This document shows positions 32,716 to 44,812 of a DNA stretch of 64,000 nucleotides, piece by piece (the stretch's first letter is position 1; each line of letters starts with the position of its first letter). The notes under the pieces are model-generated. The model did no database searches and was not told where the DNA came from. It worked only from the letters and a program-made list of their open reading frames with translations. A program made the translations under genes and the position numbers. The DNA is from Posidonia oceanica (taxonomy: Eukaryota; Streptophyta; Magnoliopsida; Alismatales; Posidoniaceae), in assembly GCA_037176725.1 (NCBI GenBank), contig JAZBRS010000020.1, positions 101,698,501 through 101,762,500 on the forward strand, written 5' to 3'.

Positions 32716-34561
32716 GGTGATGTAACGCCCCCAGCGTCACCGCTGACCTAGCTACCTTTTTTTCCATTAATTACTAATTCTAAATCCAAGCATAATCAAC
32801 AGAAATAAATCTAAAGCAACAGACTTACCCAGAACCTTTGATGTGTGGTAGAGTGACTCCTCTCTATTTGCACTAGCAATCCAAACTTGTACTTGCGAAA
32901 AATGGAAAACAAAGCACCCATGAGTGACCACTAAAAAGGTCACTTAGCACACACCCACCTAAACAAAACCAAAACGAATAAAACCAGAAAGCCAGACTCG
33001 AAAGTCATGCCATTACCAAACCACCGAAAAATACAATGCACCCACTCATCATGACATGCACCAAGGGAAAACCTCTGAAAACTGAAAAGAAACCCAGATC
33101 TCTCAAAACTTGAGATCTGCCACTAGAACACACCACCAAAGCACGCACCATCACTATTGATGCCAGAAGACCAAAACCACTAAAGATCGTGATGCATGAA
33201 ATCTCTAAGATGTGCATCCCAGAAATCCGCACCCAAAAATCTTAGAAAGCAAGTATCTTACCTCGATGCCACAAAACCACAATGAGGCAATCTACGATTG
33301 CCCCTACAAGCCTCAATCCTTTAAAACAAGTTTTTCAAAACCAATGTCTCTTTTCTTTCAAAGCACGTGCATCTTTTGAAAACTCTTTATGCACACTTGG
33401 AATGGCTTCTCTACGCCAAACCAAGCCCAAAACCAGCACAAAGTCACATCTCAAAAGCAACACGCTTGGAATGGCTACTCTACGCCAAACCAAGTCCAAA
33501 ACCAGCTCAAACCACGGCTCAAAACCAAGGTCTTCTCTAGACCAGAGCTGGAAAGTCTAACCAGAGCTCAAAAAAACAACGCACTCACCCAACGCGAAAA
33601 CCTGTTGTGTCACTATGGCCACCAGCGACCGACCAACCAACAAGCATCTGTCGAAGCGCACTGCACTGTTACAGACGAGCCACCCTGTGTAGGAGCTGGT
33701 CCGTCTTGGGTCCTTACTCTAAGAACTCTCGAAAGGTCCACTCTAGGACAAACACAGGGTACGCCCTCTCGATGTCCTCAACTCGGGCCACTTGGGACTC
33801 CAACCCCGGGCCCTACCACTCGGCAGCCACAACCTCGGACTCGTACCTGGCTCTCCAGAGGTATCAGTCATCCCTAGTCTGCTAGTACAGTCCTACAGTC
33901 TTGTGACTCCTACCACTCGGCAACCACAACCTCAAGCTTGCACCTAGCCCTCCAGAGGTATCATTCGTCCCTGGTCCACCAGTATGATCCTTCGGCTCAC
34001 ATGGCTCCTACCAAAAACCACGGAAAGCCATGAACCTCATCCTAGGCAACTGACTCTCGACCATCTAGGGGTATTAGTCGTCCCTAGTCTGCCAACCAGG
34101 AGCTTCGGTCTCGGTCCCTCAAAACCTCAGAAATCATTTTCCAAAACCTTTGCAAACCATGCATTTCTTCTCTAAAACTCTTTTGGAAACCATTTTCGAA
34201 AACTATTTCAAAAATCATCACGAAAGCACCACAAACACAGCATAGGAAAATCACCATTAAAAGTCACCACAAACAATGCAGCTCTTTTCCAAATCTTTTG
34301 GAAAACCATTTCCCAAGACATTCCATACTTTTCCTCAAAAACCATTTGAAAACCCCTTTTTAAATCACATACCAAAAATCGACTCAAAACATAGTCAAAA
34401 CCACACCCAGAACAAGAGCTGAGGAAAAAGCATACCTTTTGGGCATAAAACTTACCCAAAAGTAACCACAAACAAGCTAAGCCAAGGGTCTTGAAGTCCT
34501 AAGCGACAACATGATCAAACACCATCAAAACTAACTCCAAAGCCTTAAATCCTGGAAACCA

Positions 34562-35331
34562 AGTGTTGGACGCAGACTGACATACGTCCAACACATTGAA
34601 CTGTGCCCCTGAATAATTTCAGTGCATACCACACACACATTCAATTGCTAAGCTATAGAAATACCTCCTATCCTATCTACAGATTATTATCCACACCATG
34701 GATGTTAAGGGACGACCTAGTATCCTCTATGTCATTTATCAATGGATTAAACCAGGGAAATCACTAAAAATTCACTTCCAAGTGTAAGACATGCACTGTG
34801 CTGCGTCTTACGTTAGACGCAGCAAAGTCTGCGTCTAACAACCTAGAGGCTCATCCTTAATCAAAACACTACCAAAATCCTCTTAAAACTAACCTACACT
34901 CTAATCAACTGATTATGGGCTTAAAGCATGATTAAATACCATTCATAACAGTGCATGCTAATTTTTTAACCAATTCCTTAATTCATTTAGATTAATTCTA
35001 CTTAAGCATGCATTGAAACTCTTCCTGGAGTGTAAGACGCTGGGCATCATGCATCTAACGTTAGACGCTGCCTGAGGTGCGTCCTACGACCCAGTGCTCA
35101 GATTCCATTTAAATCCCCACAAACTAACATGCACCTACATCAAATTAGCTAGGAGACCAATCAATGGGGAAGAAATGAACATATTTACCACAACATGCAA
35201 TTTATCCTCAATTTCGATATGCATTTAAACCTCTATCCATTGATCATAATGTCAGGAGGTCATCTGGGATGTAAGACACAGGGGTGTGTGCGTCCAATGT
35301 AGGATGCATCAAACCCCGCATCCTACACACC
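34562..35331. repeat. Palindromic cassettes in middle of E2
   Basis: At 34562-34595 (partial), 34782-34843 (centre TGCGTCTTACGTTAGACGC), 35029-35093 and 35269-35331. They are equivalent to those at 5722-6638 in E1. Confidence 0.8.
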
Positions 35332-35821
35332 TGACACAAAGATCCAACCAGGACCCCCAACCCAGGCATGCAAAAATCCCAATAAAATCATGGCATCAAG
35401 CCTAACCCCAAAGAGCATCAACCACACATGCATGCAACATAATTCTTACAGCCAAAAACATTCTAAATAAAATGTAAATGGGTGTGTACCATGCACCAAA
35501 GGGCACCCAGCATTGCCGCCAGCCTCCAGAGCTCCCAACATCCTTCCTCTACATCCCATGATCCTCAACCACTCATGCAATGCCAGAAAACCCAAGGAAA
35601 TCAGAGCATGTATCCAAGGAAAGAGGAAAAGAAGGAGGAGGATGAGAACTTACAATCAAGCTTACCTCTCTCCCTCCCCTTGAATCCTTTCCCTTGGAAC
35701 CCTTGGAATTCACCCTCACACACCCCAGGGATGCAGAAGGAGGAGAAGGAAGAAAAACTCCTGAGAATTCCCCCCTACATGCATATTTATAGGCAACAGA
35801 AGTTTCTGGAAACAATTCAGA

Positions 35822-36215
35822 GCGTTAGACGCAACTGTCCATGAATCTTACATAAGACGCATGCATGCACGCGTTTAACGATGAGAATCACTGGTGTTAA
35901 ATCCAGCCTTCCTTGTGTCCAACAAAAGACGCGTCATACTCTGCATCCTATACTCAAAAATCCAGAAAGCACAATATTCCAGGTGTTGAACGTAGGGTTC
36001 CTTGAGTCTAACATAAGACGCAAGAATATTAGTGTCTAACACACCAGAAGCTAGAAATCAATATTCTAGGTGTAAGATGCAGGGTTTCTTGCATCTAACA
36101 TAAGAGGCAAGCATACCAGTGTCTAACACCTCAAGACTAGAAAACACCAATTCAGGCATAGAACACTGCTGGGGCTGCATTTTATATTAAACGTAGGAGA
36201 CTCAACGTTCAACAA
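35822..36215. repeat. Run of five palindromic cassettes at right end of E2
   Basis: At 35822-35881, 35893-35953, 35982-36046, 36068-36130 and 36155-36215, the same order as 13067-13463 in E1. The end-to-end run therefore predates the split of the two copies. Confidence 0.82.
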
Positions 36216-36279
36216 CCCAGAATTCCAAATGAAATATATGGCCTAAAATGCCTCCCAAAATCTGGGTCGTTACAGGCGA

Positions 36280-37808
36280 TCACAACTGTCGTCGACGAAC
36301 GTGGAAGCACCGATGTCACCAACAACACACACCAAATCCACATTCCATAGCTTCTGGCGATCACGGTGGGATGGTTTGAGCCAACGCTTCGTGCTACGTG
36401 AGTATTCCACCTTTTCTCTATTTATTTTCTTAGATCTAGGTGTCGTTTTAGGTTTGGAGGTCATGCGTATAGGGTTTCACGACACCCAGACCTTTTATCG
36501 GGTTTTTTTAACGATTAAAAAGGCATCCATTTATCACCACCTCTTATATAGATGACGAACTTCGATGCCTCTCTCAACGGCGATGAGTCTCAACGCCTGT
36601 TTGAGAGGCGACGACTTCTGGTTTAGGGTTTTACTGTAGATCATTTGTTTTTTTTACTTTGTTTATGTTGTTTTCTTTAGATCTACAGCTGCAGCAAAAA
36701 AAAAAAGAATCCTATCGACCCTCTTCCTTTTTGGATTTTTAACGGTTTTTAGGATTTTGTTTGACGTTGACCAAAAGGGTGGAAACTATTTGATTGACAT
36801 TAGAGTTAATGTTCCTTAAGGGGATCTTTCTCTAAATAAAACAATTAAACCGAGTGAACCGGGATAGTGCAAGTCACTCTCTCATGCTTTGTGCTTGATT
36901 GTGATAGTTAGATTGAGAACTTAAGGTATCTTAAGGAATTATTATTGACTCCTTATTTCTCCCTGAGTCAATAACATTCCTTAGTAGATACTTGTTACTC
37001 TAGTGTTGTCTGTTTATTTACCGTTTTGTGGTTTGTTAGGATACGACCCTAAGGACAGAATCCTAGGCTGCAGGTCCCACTATAGAGAGACAAACCCGCC
37101 GCCTAGGCCCTCTTGCTGGACCCTAATGAAGGTCAAAGAGCGGTATCAGAAGTGTGTTAAATCCTATTGTGTGACCTTAGATCCCACGAAGACAGCCTTA
37201 CCCTAGCCCTAGAAACCTGACAATTGAGAGCACATAATCGTAGGTTAAATCGACTAATTAATCATTTGAACCAAGTAAAATCGGCATTTTTTGTCTGAAA
37301 ACCTACTTGTTTAATCAAACTTGTTTGACATGCGATCTGTCGAAGACAGATTTCGATTGCCAAAAGGGTAGGCACAATCGTCATCTGTCCCACTGGCTTC
37401 GAGTACCGTCACCTATTGCATCGGCGACGAGTTTTGTCGCCGCCGTCACCAACAAGATTGTGCAAATACCCGCTTGGCATTACAGACATTCATTTGTACC
37501 ACCAATACGCATGTTTGGTGACTTATTTGCATGTTGTGGTTGTTTGTGATTGGAAATACAGGTTACAGGAATATTAAAGCAATGACTTTTGGGTGGTTAA
37601 TTATTTTGTTTAAAAGAGTTGTAATTACTTTTCTTTTGTATTTCATTATATCGAGTTTGTAAATTTTTTTTTTAAGTATTTGTAATAGTTTAGGAAGTAG
37701 AGTCACAAAACAAGTCTATAATTTCTTTCTTTTAAGAACTTGTAATTGCTTAAGAAGTAGAATCATAGAGGAAGCCGGTCAATGCTATCATAAGCACATC
37801 ATTCATAC
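36280..37808. other. Unassigned sequence, possibly 5' part of D
   Basis: No gene recognised. GGTATCAGAAGTG at about 37142 loosely resembles a tRNA-Met primer site, but no LTR end is visible beside it. The stretch from about 37330 to 37480 is comparatively GC-rich, with GGCGACGAGTTTTGTCGCCG (a hairpin with stem GGCGAC/GTCGCC). It leads into the D gag frame on the + strand. Confidence 0.45.
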
Positions 37809-38062
37809 GTGGACCCTTCCAACATGTCAACCACATCCAGCATGGCCCAAACTGCTTCAAGCATGCCTGCCTCAACCACCACATCTATGGCTCAAGCAAG
37901 TAGTTCCATGCGCAACCATGAGTTTCTATTCAATACCTCTACTTCTCACTCCATGGAAGAGCCAGACACCCCTAGCTTCATGCAGCAAAAGGCTCACGGG
38001 AAGTTTTCCCATGCGACCATACCATACAACTACTCCTCTGGGGGCCCTACTCTTGCAGTTTC
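37809..38062 (+). pseudogene. Element D gag, N-terminal piece
   Basis: Open frame rich in Ser, Thr, Met and Gln (MAQTASSMPAS and similar), with a first ATG at 37824. It is cut by the copia insertion at 38062/38063. Removing the copia and one TSD copy lets the frame run on into 45942 without a shift. The low-complexity N-terminus fits the variable leader of a Ty3/gypsy gag; identification depends on the conserved part at 59896-60696. Confidence 0.65.
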
Positions 38063-39187
38063 TGTTGGATCAAATGGCTTCTCTAGAGGGAGGGTGAATA
38101 GAGATTATATGTATAAGAGGTTATGATTTACTAATTTTAAATCTTATCAAAATTTATCTTAATTTGATCTATAAAGGAAAATGCATACACAGAAAGAAGA
38201 AGAGAGATAATGAAAAATCAACACAACAATTTATAGTGGTTCGGCCAAATCCCGGCCTAGTCCACTCTCTCAAGATCACCTTGAGGTTTCCTTAATCTTT
38301 AAACCAAAAGATTACTTACTTGTTTGTTGAATGTTCCCTTCAACAAAATCTTGCAACGTCCCGTTGCCCCTTCTCCAATCCGGAGAAGACAATCCTTGCT
38401 TGTAGTGTAAGATTATAGAACGCACTCTCTTTTTGCCAAGCTCTGAAGCGGAGGTTTGACGTAGTAGCTTGAGGTGGCTTGAAAAGCTCTTGAAGATGGA
38501 AATGTAGCTCTTTGCACTTGTATGAAGTCAAGTATGTGTGTAGTATCAAGGTCTGTCCTTAGAGGCCCAATAGGGGTCCTTTTTATAGGCAAAAACCCAA
38601 CCCAAATGTGTCTCTAACGATTAGAAAATCTTCTCCAACGTTTTAAAACGGCTAGTTGAACGGAGCACCGAAATTCAATGGAACGCCGTTTGATTATACA
38701 GCTTTTCCAACTCATGACCAAAACAGAGCGTCGTTCTAGACCGGAGTGCCGTTTTGAGTTTCTCTTCAACGGGGTGCCGTTTTGGCACAGTTCTTCTTTT
38801 CTTTGTTCCAGCTCTATTCGGCCCATTACCATTGAGCTAAATCCTAGAACGGAACGCCGTTCTAAAACGGTGTGCTGTTTATGGTCTTTGAAGCACAATC
38901 TATTCAGATATCTTATATACCTAATTTCTATACAATTGATCTATCTCATAAGACCTTTTGACAGCTTTACAAACTTTTACAATCAATCATAAATAAATTT
39001 ACAACATTTATACTCAGATTGAACATACACTACTTTTCTGTTCTTCAACCTATATTTTAGTCTTCTTTGATGCTTTAAGTATCATGGTAAAACATGCTAT
39101 ATCAATCTCAAAAACCCATGTTAAGCATATAATATTATATCACATATATCATCAAAACACAATATATATTTAGAGTATTTTCCAACA
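38063..39187 (-). repeat. Copia 3' LTR
   Basis: Reads TGTTGGATCAAATGG... to ...GTATTTTCCAACA on the + strand. It contains TATAAAAAGG on the minus strand at 38578-38587 and four CGG-N4-CCG inverted repeats (38661-38670, 38742-38751, 38770-38779, 38850-38859). Confidence 0.96.
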
Positions 39188-39377
39188 ATCTCCCCCTTTT
39201 TGATGATGACAAAAATAACATCTTATATGCTCCCCCTATCAATATACATACTGAAATATTTCAAATATACCAAATTATATGTTCCTTCTATAGTATACTG
39301 TAAGAATTAAAATTAATCCCACAAGTATTTCATAGCATTCCATAGCATATCCATTATTCTCCCCCTTCTTTTTGTCA
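39188..39377 (-). other. Polypurine tracts of the copia
   Basis: On the minus strand AAAAGGGGGAGAT directly abuts the 3' LTR (39188-39200), preceded by GTCATCATCA. Two more purine runs of the same type lie nearby (GATAGGGGGAGC at 39229-39240 and GACAAAAAGAAGGGGGAGA at about 39358-39376). Multiple tracts are a known trait of Sireviruses. Confidence 0.85.
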
Positions 39378-39779
39378 TAAACAAAAATAGGCATACGACA
39401 AATACCCAAAATTAATTAATTTTAGAGTCTTAGTCATAGAAATTTAAATGTAAGTGATAAAAAGACCATCATATGTGTATAGACACCCAATATTACATAG
39501 ATATATGTATGTATTTTTAGATATACAAGCTAAGGAAATGTTCAAACTGAACAACTCATGATAGACAAGATTTATGTAACTTCCCCTTACTTCAAGCATA
39601 TATTGCTAATTTAAGAAATCCAAAATACCAATATACCATTATACAAATTTTACAAAGTACCAACCGTTTGTTTCCATAATCAAGGTCGGTGGAAGGTTTG
39701 AGGTTTGAAGGTCGGGTTTAGGGTTTGTGAAATAATGAGAGTCGTTGGGTTGAAATCCCTAGTTTATAACACATTTTGC

Positions 39780-40140
39780 GGTAAAAACAGTACGCCGTTT
39801 TTTAATGGAGCTCCGTTTTAAATATTAAAACAATTCAAGCAGAGCAGAATTGGAGCACCGATACATACTGGCACTCCGTGTTAGGGAAAAACGGAGTTCT
39901 GTTATTCACCGGTGCTCTAGATCAGGGAATATCGGGGTGCCGTTTTTAGTCGGCACTCCGAATCAGGGAATTTTGGGGCGCCGTTTTCCACCAGTGCTCC
40001 GTGTCAGGGAAAAACGGGGCGTCATTTTTCATCGGTGCTCCGAATCAAGGAATTTCAGGGCACCGTTTTACACCATTGTTCCGTTATAATTCCAGGGATA
40101 AAAAAAATAAACTTCAATACTATATAAACGGAGCGCCGTT
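39780..40140 (-). repeat. CGG-N4-CCG repeat tract in copia 3' non-coding part
   Basis: Loose tandem units of about 50-55 bp with CGGGGTGCCG (39933-39942), CGGCACTCCG (39951-39960), CGGAGCGCCG (40129-40138) and decayed forms between, each followed by TTTT or AATCAGGGAA. The + strand open frame over it is a repeat artefact. The same inverted repeat is in the LTRs. Confidence 0.8.
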
Positions 40141-40179
40141 TTTCCACCAGAGTTCCAAAATAGAGTTTTGAATAATTTT

Positions 40180-42018
40180 TTACATAGTATCTCCAATCTT
40201 GCTTATTCCTAAATCCCTTCTAATTTTTACAAATTGGGTTTCTTGTAAGGGTTTAGTAAATATATCAGCTAATTGGTCCTTAGTTGAAATGAATTCCAAT
40301 TTTATATCATTTTTTGCAATATGATCTCTTAAGAAATGATGTCTTACTTCAATATGTTTTGTTCTTGAGTGATGTTCTGGATTTTTGGATAAATTTATAG
40401 CACTTGTGTTATCACAAAATATTGGTGTGTTTTCAAATAATAGTTTGTAATCTTTTAGTGTTTGTTGCATCCAAAGAACTTGAGCACAACAGCATCCAAC
40501 TGCTATATACTCAGCTTCTGTGGTGGACAAAGCAACACTATTTTGCTTTTTGCAAATCCAAGATACTAGAGAGTGTCCTAAAAACTGACATGTGCCACTA
40601 GTGCTCTTCCTATTAGTCTTACATCCCGCATAGTCTGCATCACTATATGCGGTTAGGTCTAGGTTTGAGTTTTTGGAATAATAGAGTCCATAATCCCTTG
40701 ATCCTTGTAAATATTTGAGAATTCTTTTTACTGTTGTTAAATGTAATTCCATAGGAGGGGCTTGGAATCTGGCACACAGACACACACTAAACATTATGTC
40801 TGGCCTACTTGCAGTTAAATAGAGCAGGGATCCTATCATCATTCTATATAGTTTTTATCTACTTTTATTCCAGTTTCATCCTTATCAAGTCTACATGAAG
40901 TGCTCATAGGAGTTTTGACAACCTTGGAATTTTCCATGCCAAATTTCTTTAGAAATTCATTTGTATATTTTTCTTGATTTATAAATATCCCATTATTAGT
41001 TTGTTTTATTTGTAATCCTAAAAAGAATGTTAGTTCTCCCATCATACTCATTTCAAATTCTTTTTGCATGCTTTCAGAAAATTGTTCACATAGTTTATCA
41101 TTTGTAGATCCAAAGATTATGTCATCTACATAAATTTGAGCAATAAAAATGTCATTGTTTACATTCTTGATAAACAATGTTGTATCTACAATTTTAATTG
41201 AAAAGCCATCATCTATTAGGAACTTCTTAAGCCTATCATACCAAGCTCTAGGAGCTTGCTTAAGTCCAAATAAGGCTTTATTGAGTTTGAATACATGATC
41301 TAGACTTTGTTCATTTTCAAACCCTAGAGGTTGTTTGACATAGACTTCTTCTTCAATAATTCCATTCAAGAATGCACTTTTTACATCCATTTGGAATAAT
41401 TTAAAATCTCTATGACATGCAAAGGCTAAAAGCATTCTAATAAATTCTAACCTTGCAACTAGAGCATAAGTCTCATGAAAATCTATACTTTCTTCTTGGT
41501 TATAACCTTGGGCAACTAACCTAGCCTTATTTCTAATGACATTACCTGATTCATCTAGCTTATTTCTCAAAATCCATTTTGTTCCTATTATTTGCTGATT
41601 TTCAGGTTTGGGAACTAATTCACATACATTGTTTCTAGTAAATTGATTTAGTTCATCGTGCATAGCCATAGTCCAATATTCATCATTGCAAGCTTCTTGA
41701 ATATTTTTGGGCTCTATGGAAGACATAAAGGCATATGTTGCACATTCAAGATCAACTTTGGATCTTGTTAAGACACCTTTGGAAACCTCACCAATGATGA
41801 GATCCTTGGGATGACTAGTGGCATATTGCCAAGACTTAGTTAGATTTTCATCTTTTGTAGTGTTAACAGTTGTGTTTGTTGTGTTTTCTATATTTTGTAG
41901 TTCTTTGTCATTTTCTATATGTATTATCTGATTCTTATTTTCATCAAAGTTAATGTGTAAAGATTCTTCTATTATTAGAGTTCTTTCGTTATAAACTATA
42001 TATGCCTTGCTTCTTGAA
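40180..42018 (-). pseudogene. Copia reverse transcriptase and RNase H (frameshifted)
   Basis: Copies element RNA into DNA. The first part is open from 42018 and has the usual RT start region near 41726; counted from that Met, the aspartate of FQMDVKSAFL is residue 114 and YVDD is residues 199-202, both intact. A one-base slip in an A-run at about 40853-40860 ends this frame and the protein resumes at 40842. RNase H follows with its acidic residues in place in the second piece: YSDAD (D68), STTEAEY (E109) and FCDNTSAI (D144), then the HSRTKHIEVRHHF motif. The usual DETFAPVAR motif reads HETYALVAR here. The frame is continuous with integrase apart from the stop at 42021-42023. Confidence 0.95.
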
Positions 42019-42020
42019 GA

Positions 42021-42791
42021 CTATCCAATAAAGATTGCTTCATCAGATTTAGAATCAAATTTATCAAGGTTATCTTTGGTGTTTAAGATAAAGTACTTGC
42101 ACCCAAAAACCTTGAAATAAGAAATTCGAGGAGTATTTCCAAACCATAATTCATAAGGAGTTTTGTTCAAAATAGGATGAAGTAAAACACGATTCAAAAT
42201 ATAGCATGTAGTGTCGACTGCTTCGGCCCAGAAGTGCATAGGCAAATCATTTTCGCAAAGCATGGTTCTAGCCATTTCTTGAAGTGTTCTATTTTTTCTT
42301 TTAACTACTCCATTTTGTTGTGGAGTCTTAGGGAAAGAAAAGTTGTGTTCAAAATCATTTTCAATACAGAAGTTTTCAAAATCATCATTTTCAAATTCCC
42401 CACCATGATCACTTCTGATTTTTATGATGTTGAAACCCTTTTCATTTTGTACTCTTTTGCAAAACTTTTGAAATTCATTGAAAACATCACTTTTGTTCGT
42501 AAGAAATATAACCCAAGTAAAGCGAGAAAAATCATCAACTAACACAAAAACATATCTTTTTCCTCCTAGACTTAGAGTTCTACTAGGACCAACTAAATCA
42601 ATATGAATGAGTTCCAAAGGCTTAGAAGTAGAAACAATGTCTTTGGATTTGAAAGATGATTTGAATTGTTTTCCAAATTGACATGCATCACATAGTTTAT
42701 CCTTTTTGAAATCCAATTTGGGCAAGCCTTTTACAAAATCACCTTTTGATAACTTAGATAGTTGATTCATGCTAGCATATGCCAAAGCCAA
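42021..42791 (-). pseudogene. Copia integrase with Glu-to-Lys at the catalytic position
   Basis: Inserts element DNA into the genome. From the N-terminal side: the end of the GAG-pre-integrase zinc region (CDACQFGKQ), then the catalytic core. The two aspartates are present (HIDLVGP, residue 65; RSDHGGEF, residue 128). The third position of the D,D35E triad, 35 residues after D128, is Lys in NGVVKRKNRT (codon 42300-42302), one G-to-A step from Glu. A TAG at 42021-42023 separates it from RT. The upstream join to protease is broken by frameshifts near 42785 and 42877. Confidence 0.95.
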
Positions 42792-42794
42792 TTT

Positions 42795-43166
42795 TCATCA
42801 TTTGAAGCTACAAGGCAAGAGTTTATTGAAGTTTTAGGTTCGTATTGGATTTTAATCCTATATACATTATTTTTCCTACTTCCAATAAATAGTACATACT
42901 TTCTTATCAAATATTACTTTGTACCCTTTATCACAAAGTTGACTAATGCTAATAAGATTACGCTTGAGGCCATCTACAAGAAGTACATTTTCTATAGAAG
43001 GATCTTTGGGATTACCTATGTTCCCGATTCTGACTATCTTGCCTTTGCCATTATCTCCGAACGTGACAGTTCCATCGTCTTTTGACTTAAGAGTGCTTAG
43101 GAGTTTATGTTCTCCAGTCATGTGACGAGAGCAGCCACTATCCAATATCCATTTAGATTTCATCAT
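42795..43166 (-). pseudogene. Copia protease and start of GAG-pre-integrase
   Basis: Aspartic protease that processes the polyprotein. WILDSGCSRHMTG near the start (from 43151 down) holds the active-site D-S-G; the LLVDGLKRNLISISQL block follows. The frame ends at 42876 after an extra T in a T-run, and the homology goes on in another frame to about 42795. Relative to the upstream gag extension it is also shifted by one base near 43165. Confidence 0.9.
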
Positions 43167-43813
43167 TTTCTTACATTAGATGAAAGTAAAGTCTTAGGAA
43201 CCCACATTTTCTTTTGATAAGTTATGCCATATTTATTTCTTGGAACCCATTTGTTAGAGTTTTGTTTACTTATTACAAATACATATTTTTCTTTTGTAGT
43301 TTCCCTTATAAATCCATTTTCATAAGGTGTGTTTTGAAATGGAGAGAATCCTATACCATGTTTGTATAGTGATTTTCTTTGGTTTGAGAGTAAAAGATCC
43401 AGATTTTGTTTTCCATTTGTAAACTTAGTTACTGTGTTAAGTAAGTCATTGCTTTTGTCTTTTAGGGATGAAATGTCTTTTTCAAGATTTTTTATTTTAA
43501 ATTTCATTTGACCTAAGCTCATATTTAATTCTACATTTTTTTGATCTAGTTGTTCATTTTCTAAAACCAACTTCTTTCCTTCTTCTATAAGAGAGTCATT
43601 TACAGAATTTAATTGATCAATGTTGAGAGTCATATTTTTGGATTTTACTTTCATAGTTTTATATTTTTCATATAAATCATTGAATGCATCTAATAATTCT
43701 TCTGTATCTATTTCAGAAGATGAACATGGGTCATCACCTTGTGCCATAAAGCACATGTGAGCCGTTTCATTCTCTGATTGAGATTCTTCATCAAAAGAAG
43801 AATCACTATCTTC
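43163..43813 (-). pseudogene. Copia gag C-terminal coiled-coil extension
   Basis: In frame with gag after two stops (TAG 43823-43825, TGA 43814-43816). It begins acidic (EDSDSSFDEESQSENE), then HMCFMA, then a Lys/Glu/Leu/Asn-rich heptad-like segment of about 110 residues suited to a coiled coil, and ends in a basic tail. Such an extension between the CCHC knuckle and protease is usual in SIRE/Maximus gag. Confidence 0.85.
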
Positions 43814-43822
43814 TCATGTAGC

Positions 43823-44758
43823 CTATAGTGCCTTTTTCTTGGATTTTTTGTAGTTGTTATTATCCATTTTAAAGGTTTTCATTTTTAATAATGGACAATC
43901 TCTTTTTATATGTCCCGGTTTGTTGCATTTGTAGCAAAGTGGAGTTTCATCTTTGTTATTTGATTTTTCAAGAAATTTTCCATTTCTTTTATATTTTCCA
44001 TTTTTAATGAATTTTTTAAATCTTCTAGTTAGGAGAGCAATATCTTCATCTTCCTCTTCCTTTGATTCTTCAGAATCAGTAGTTATGTTTAAGGCTATAT
44101 TTTTTCTATTTATTCCTTTTTCACTTTCTTTATCTTTTATTTGGACTTCATAGGAAATTAAATTTCCCATAAGTTCCTCTAATGAGTAGTTTGATAAATC
44201 TTTTGCTTCCTCAATGGCCGTTGTTTTCTTTTCCCATTCTTGAGTTAAAGATCTCAGAATTTTTCTTACTAGGTCAATTTGAGAGTATCCTTTTCCTAGT
44301 GATTGTAATGGATTAGTGATTTCAATAAATCTAGTAAACATTTCACTAATGGGTTCATTAGGTTTCATTTTAAATAATTCATATTTATGTATTAATATAT
44401 TTATTTTAGTTTCTTTTACTTGGTTGGTTCCTTCATGAGTGACTTCTAGATTATGCCAAGCTTCATGTGAAGTTTTGCAATTAGATATCCTATTAAATTG
44501 TTCTTGATTAACAGCACAGAATAATATGTTGAGTCCCTTAGTATCTAGTTGTGCTAGTTTCTTTTCTTCTTCACTCCAATCTTTGTAAGATGTATTGTAA
44601 ATTGTGTAGCCATTTATAACAACATCCTAAAGTTCAAAATTAATTGATTTTAAGTAAATAACCATTCTAACTTCCCAATAGTTGTAGTTATGGCCATCAA
44701 AGAAGGGTGGTCTGTTAATGCTTTGATCCTCTGCTATGTTGTTATTAACATAAGCCAT
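43823..44758 (-). pseudogene. Copia gag with CCHC zinc knuckle, one internal stop
   Basis: Structural protein of the particle. ATG at 44756-44758; 312 codons including the final stop. Codon 44 is TAG (44627-44629). The downstream part carries the usual copia gag helical domain (LRSLTQEWEKK region), an acidic stretch, a Lys-rich stretch and CYKCNKPGHIKRDC (43895-43936), a perfect CX2CX4HX4C knuckle for RNA binding. It ends at TAG 43823-43825, beyond which the same frame continues. Confidence 0.93.
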
Positions 44759-44798
44759 TTTATCTAGAGATGAATTTAAATCTTAATCTAGATAACCC

Positions 44799-44810
44799 GC
44801 TCTGATACCA
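44799..44810 (-). other. Copia primer-binding site
   Basis: TGGTATCAGAGC on the minus strand, 2 nt from the 5' LTR, matching the 3' end of initiator tRNA-Met, the standard copia primer. Confidence 0.95.
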
Positions 44811-44812
44811 AT

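Larger units (their letters stand above)
32721..36274. mobile_element. Solo LTR of family E (copy E2)
   Basis: TGTAACGCCCCC (32721) to GGGTCGTTACA (36274), 3554 bp. Flanks GGTGA (32716-32720) and GGCGA (36275-36279) fit a TSD with one change. It is collinear with E1 and shows the uninterrupted text at the A2 insertion point (near 35490-35515). There is no internal region. E1 and E2 are not the two LTRs of one element, because each has its own pair of flanks. Direction uncertain. Confidence 0.82.

Noticed and set aside
3926..36274. E1 and E2 as the two LTRs of one giant element
   Set aside because: Each has its own flanking duplication (ATTCT; GGTGA/GGCGA), and the outermost flanks do not match each other.
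37135..37155. GGTATCAGAAGTG as a primer-binding site for element D
   Set aside because: Partial match only and no LTR end next to it; D is a gypsy gag and its LTR was not found.
43155..43170. Programmed frameshift between copia gag and protease
   Set aside because: Other frameshifts and stops of plainly degenerative kind are present; no convincing slippery site or pseudoknot was seen.
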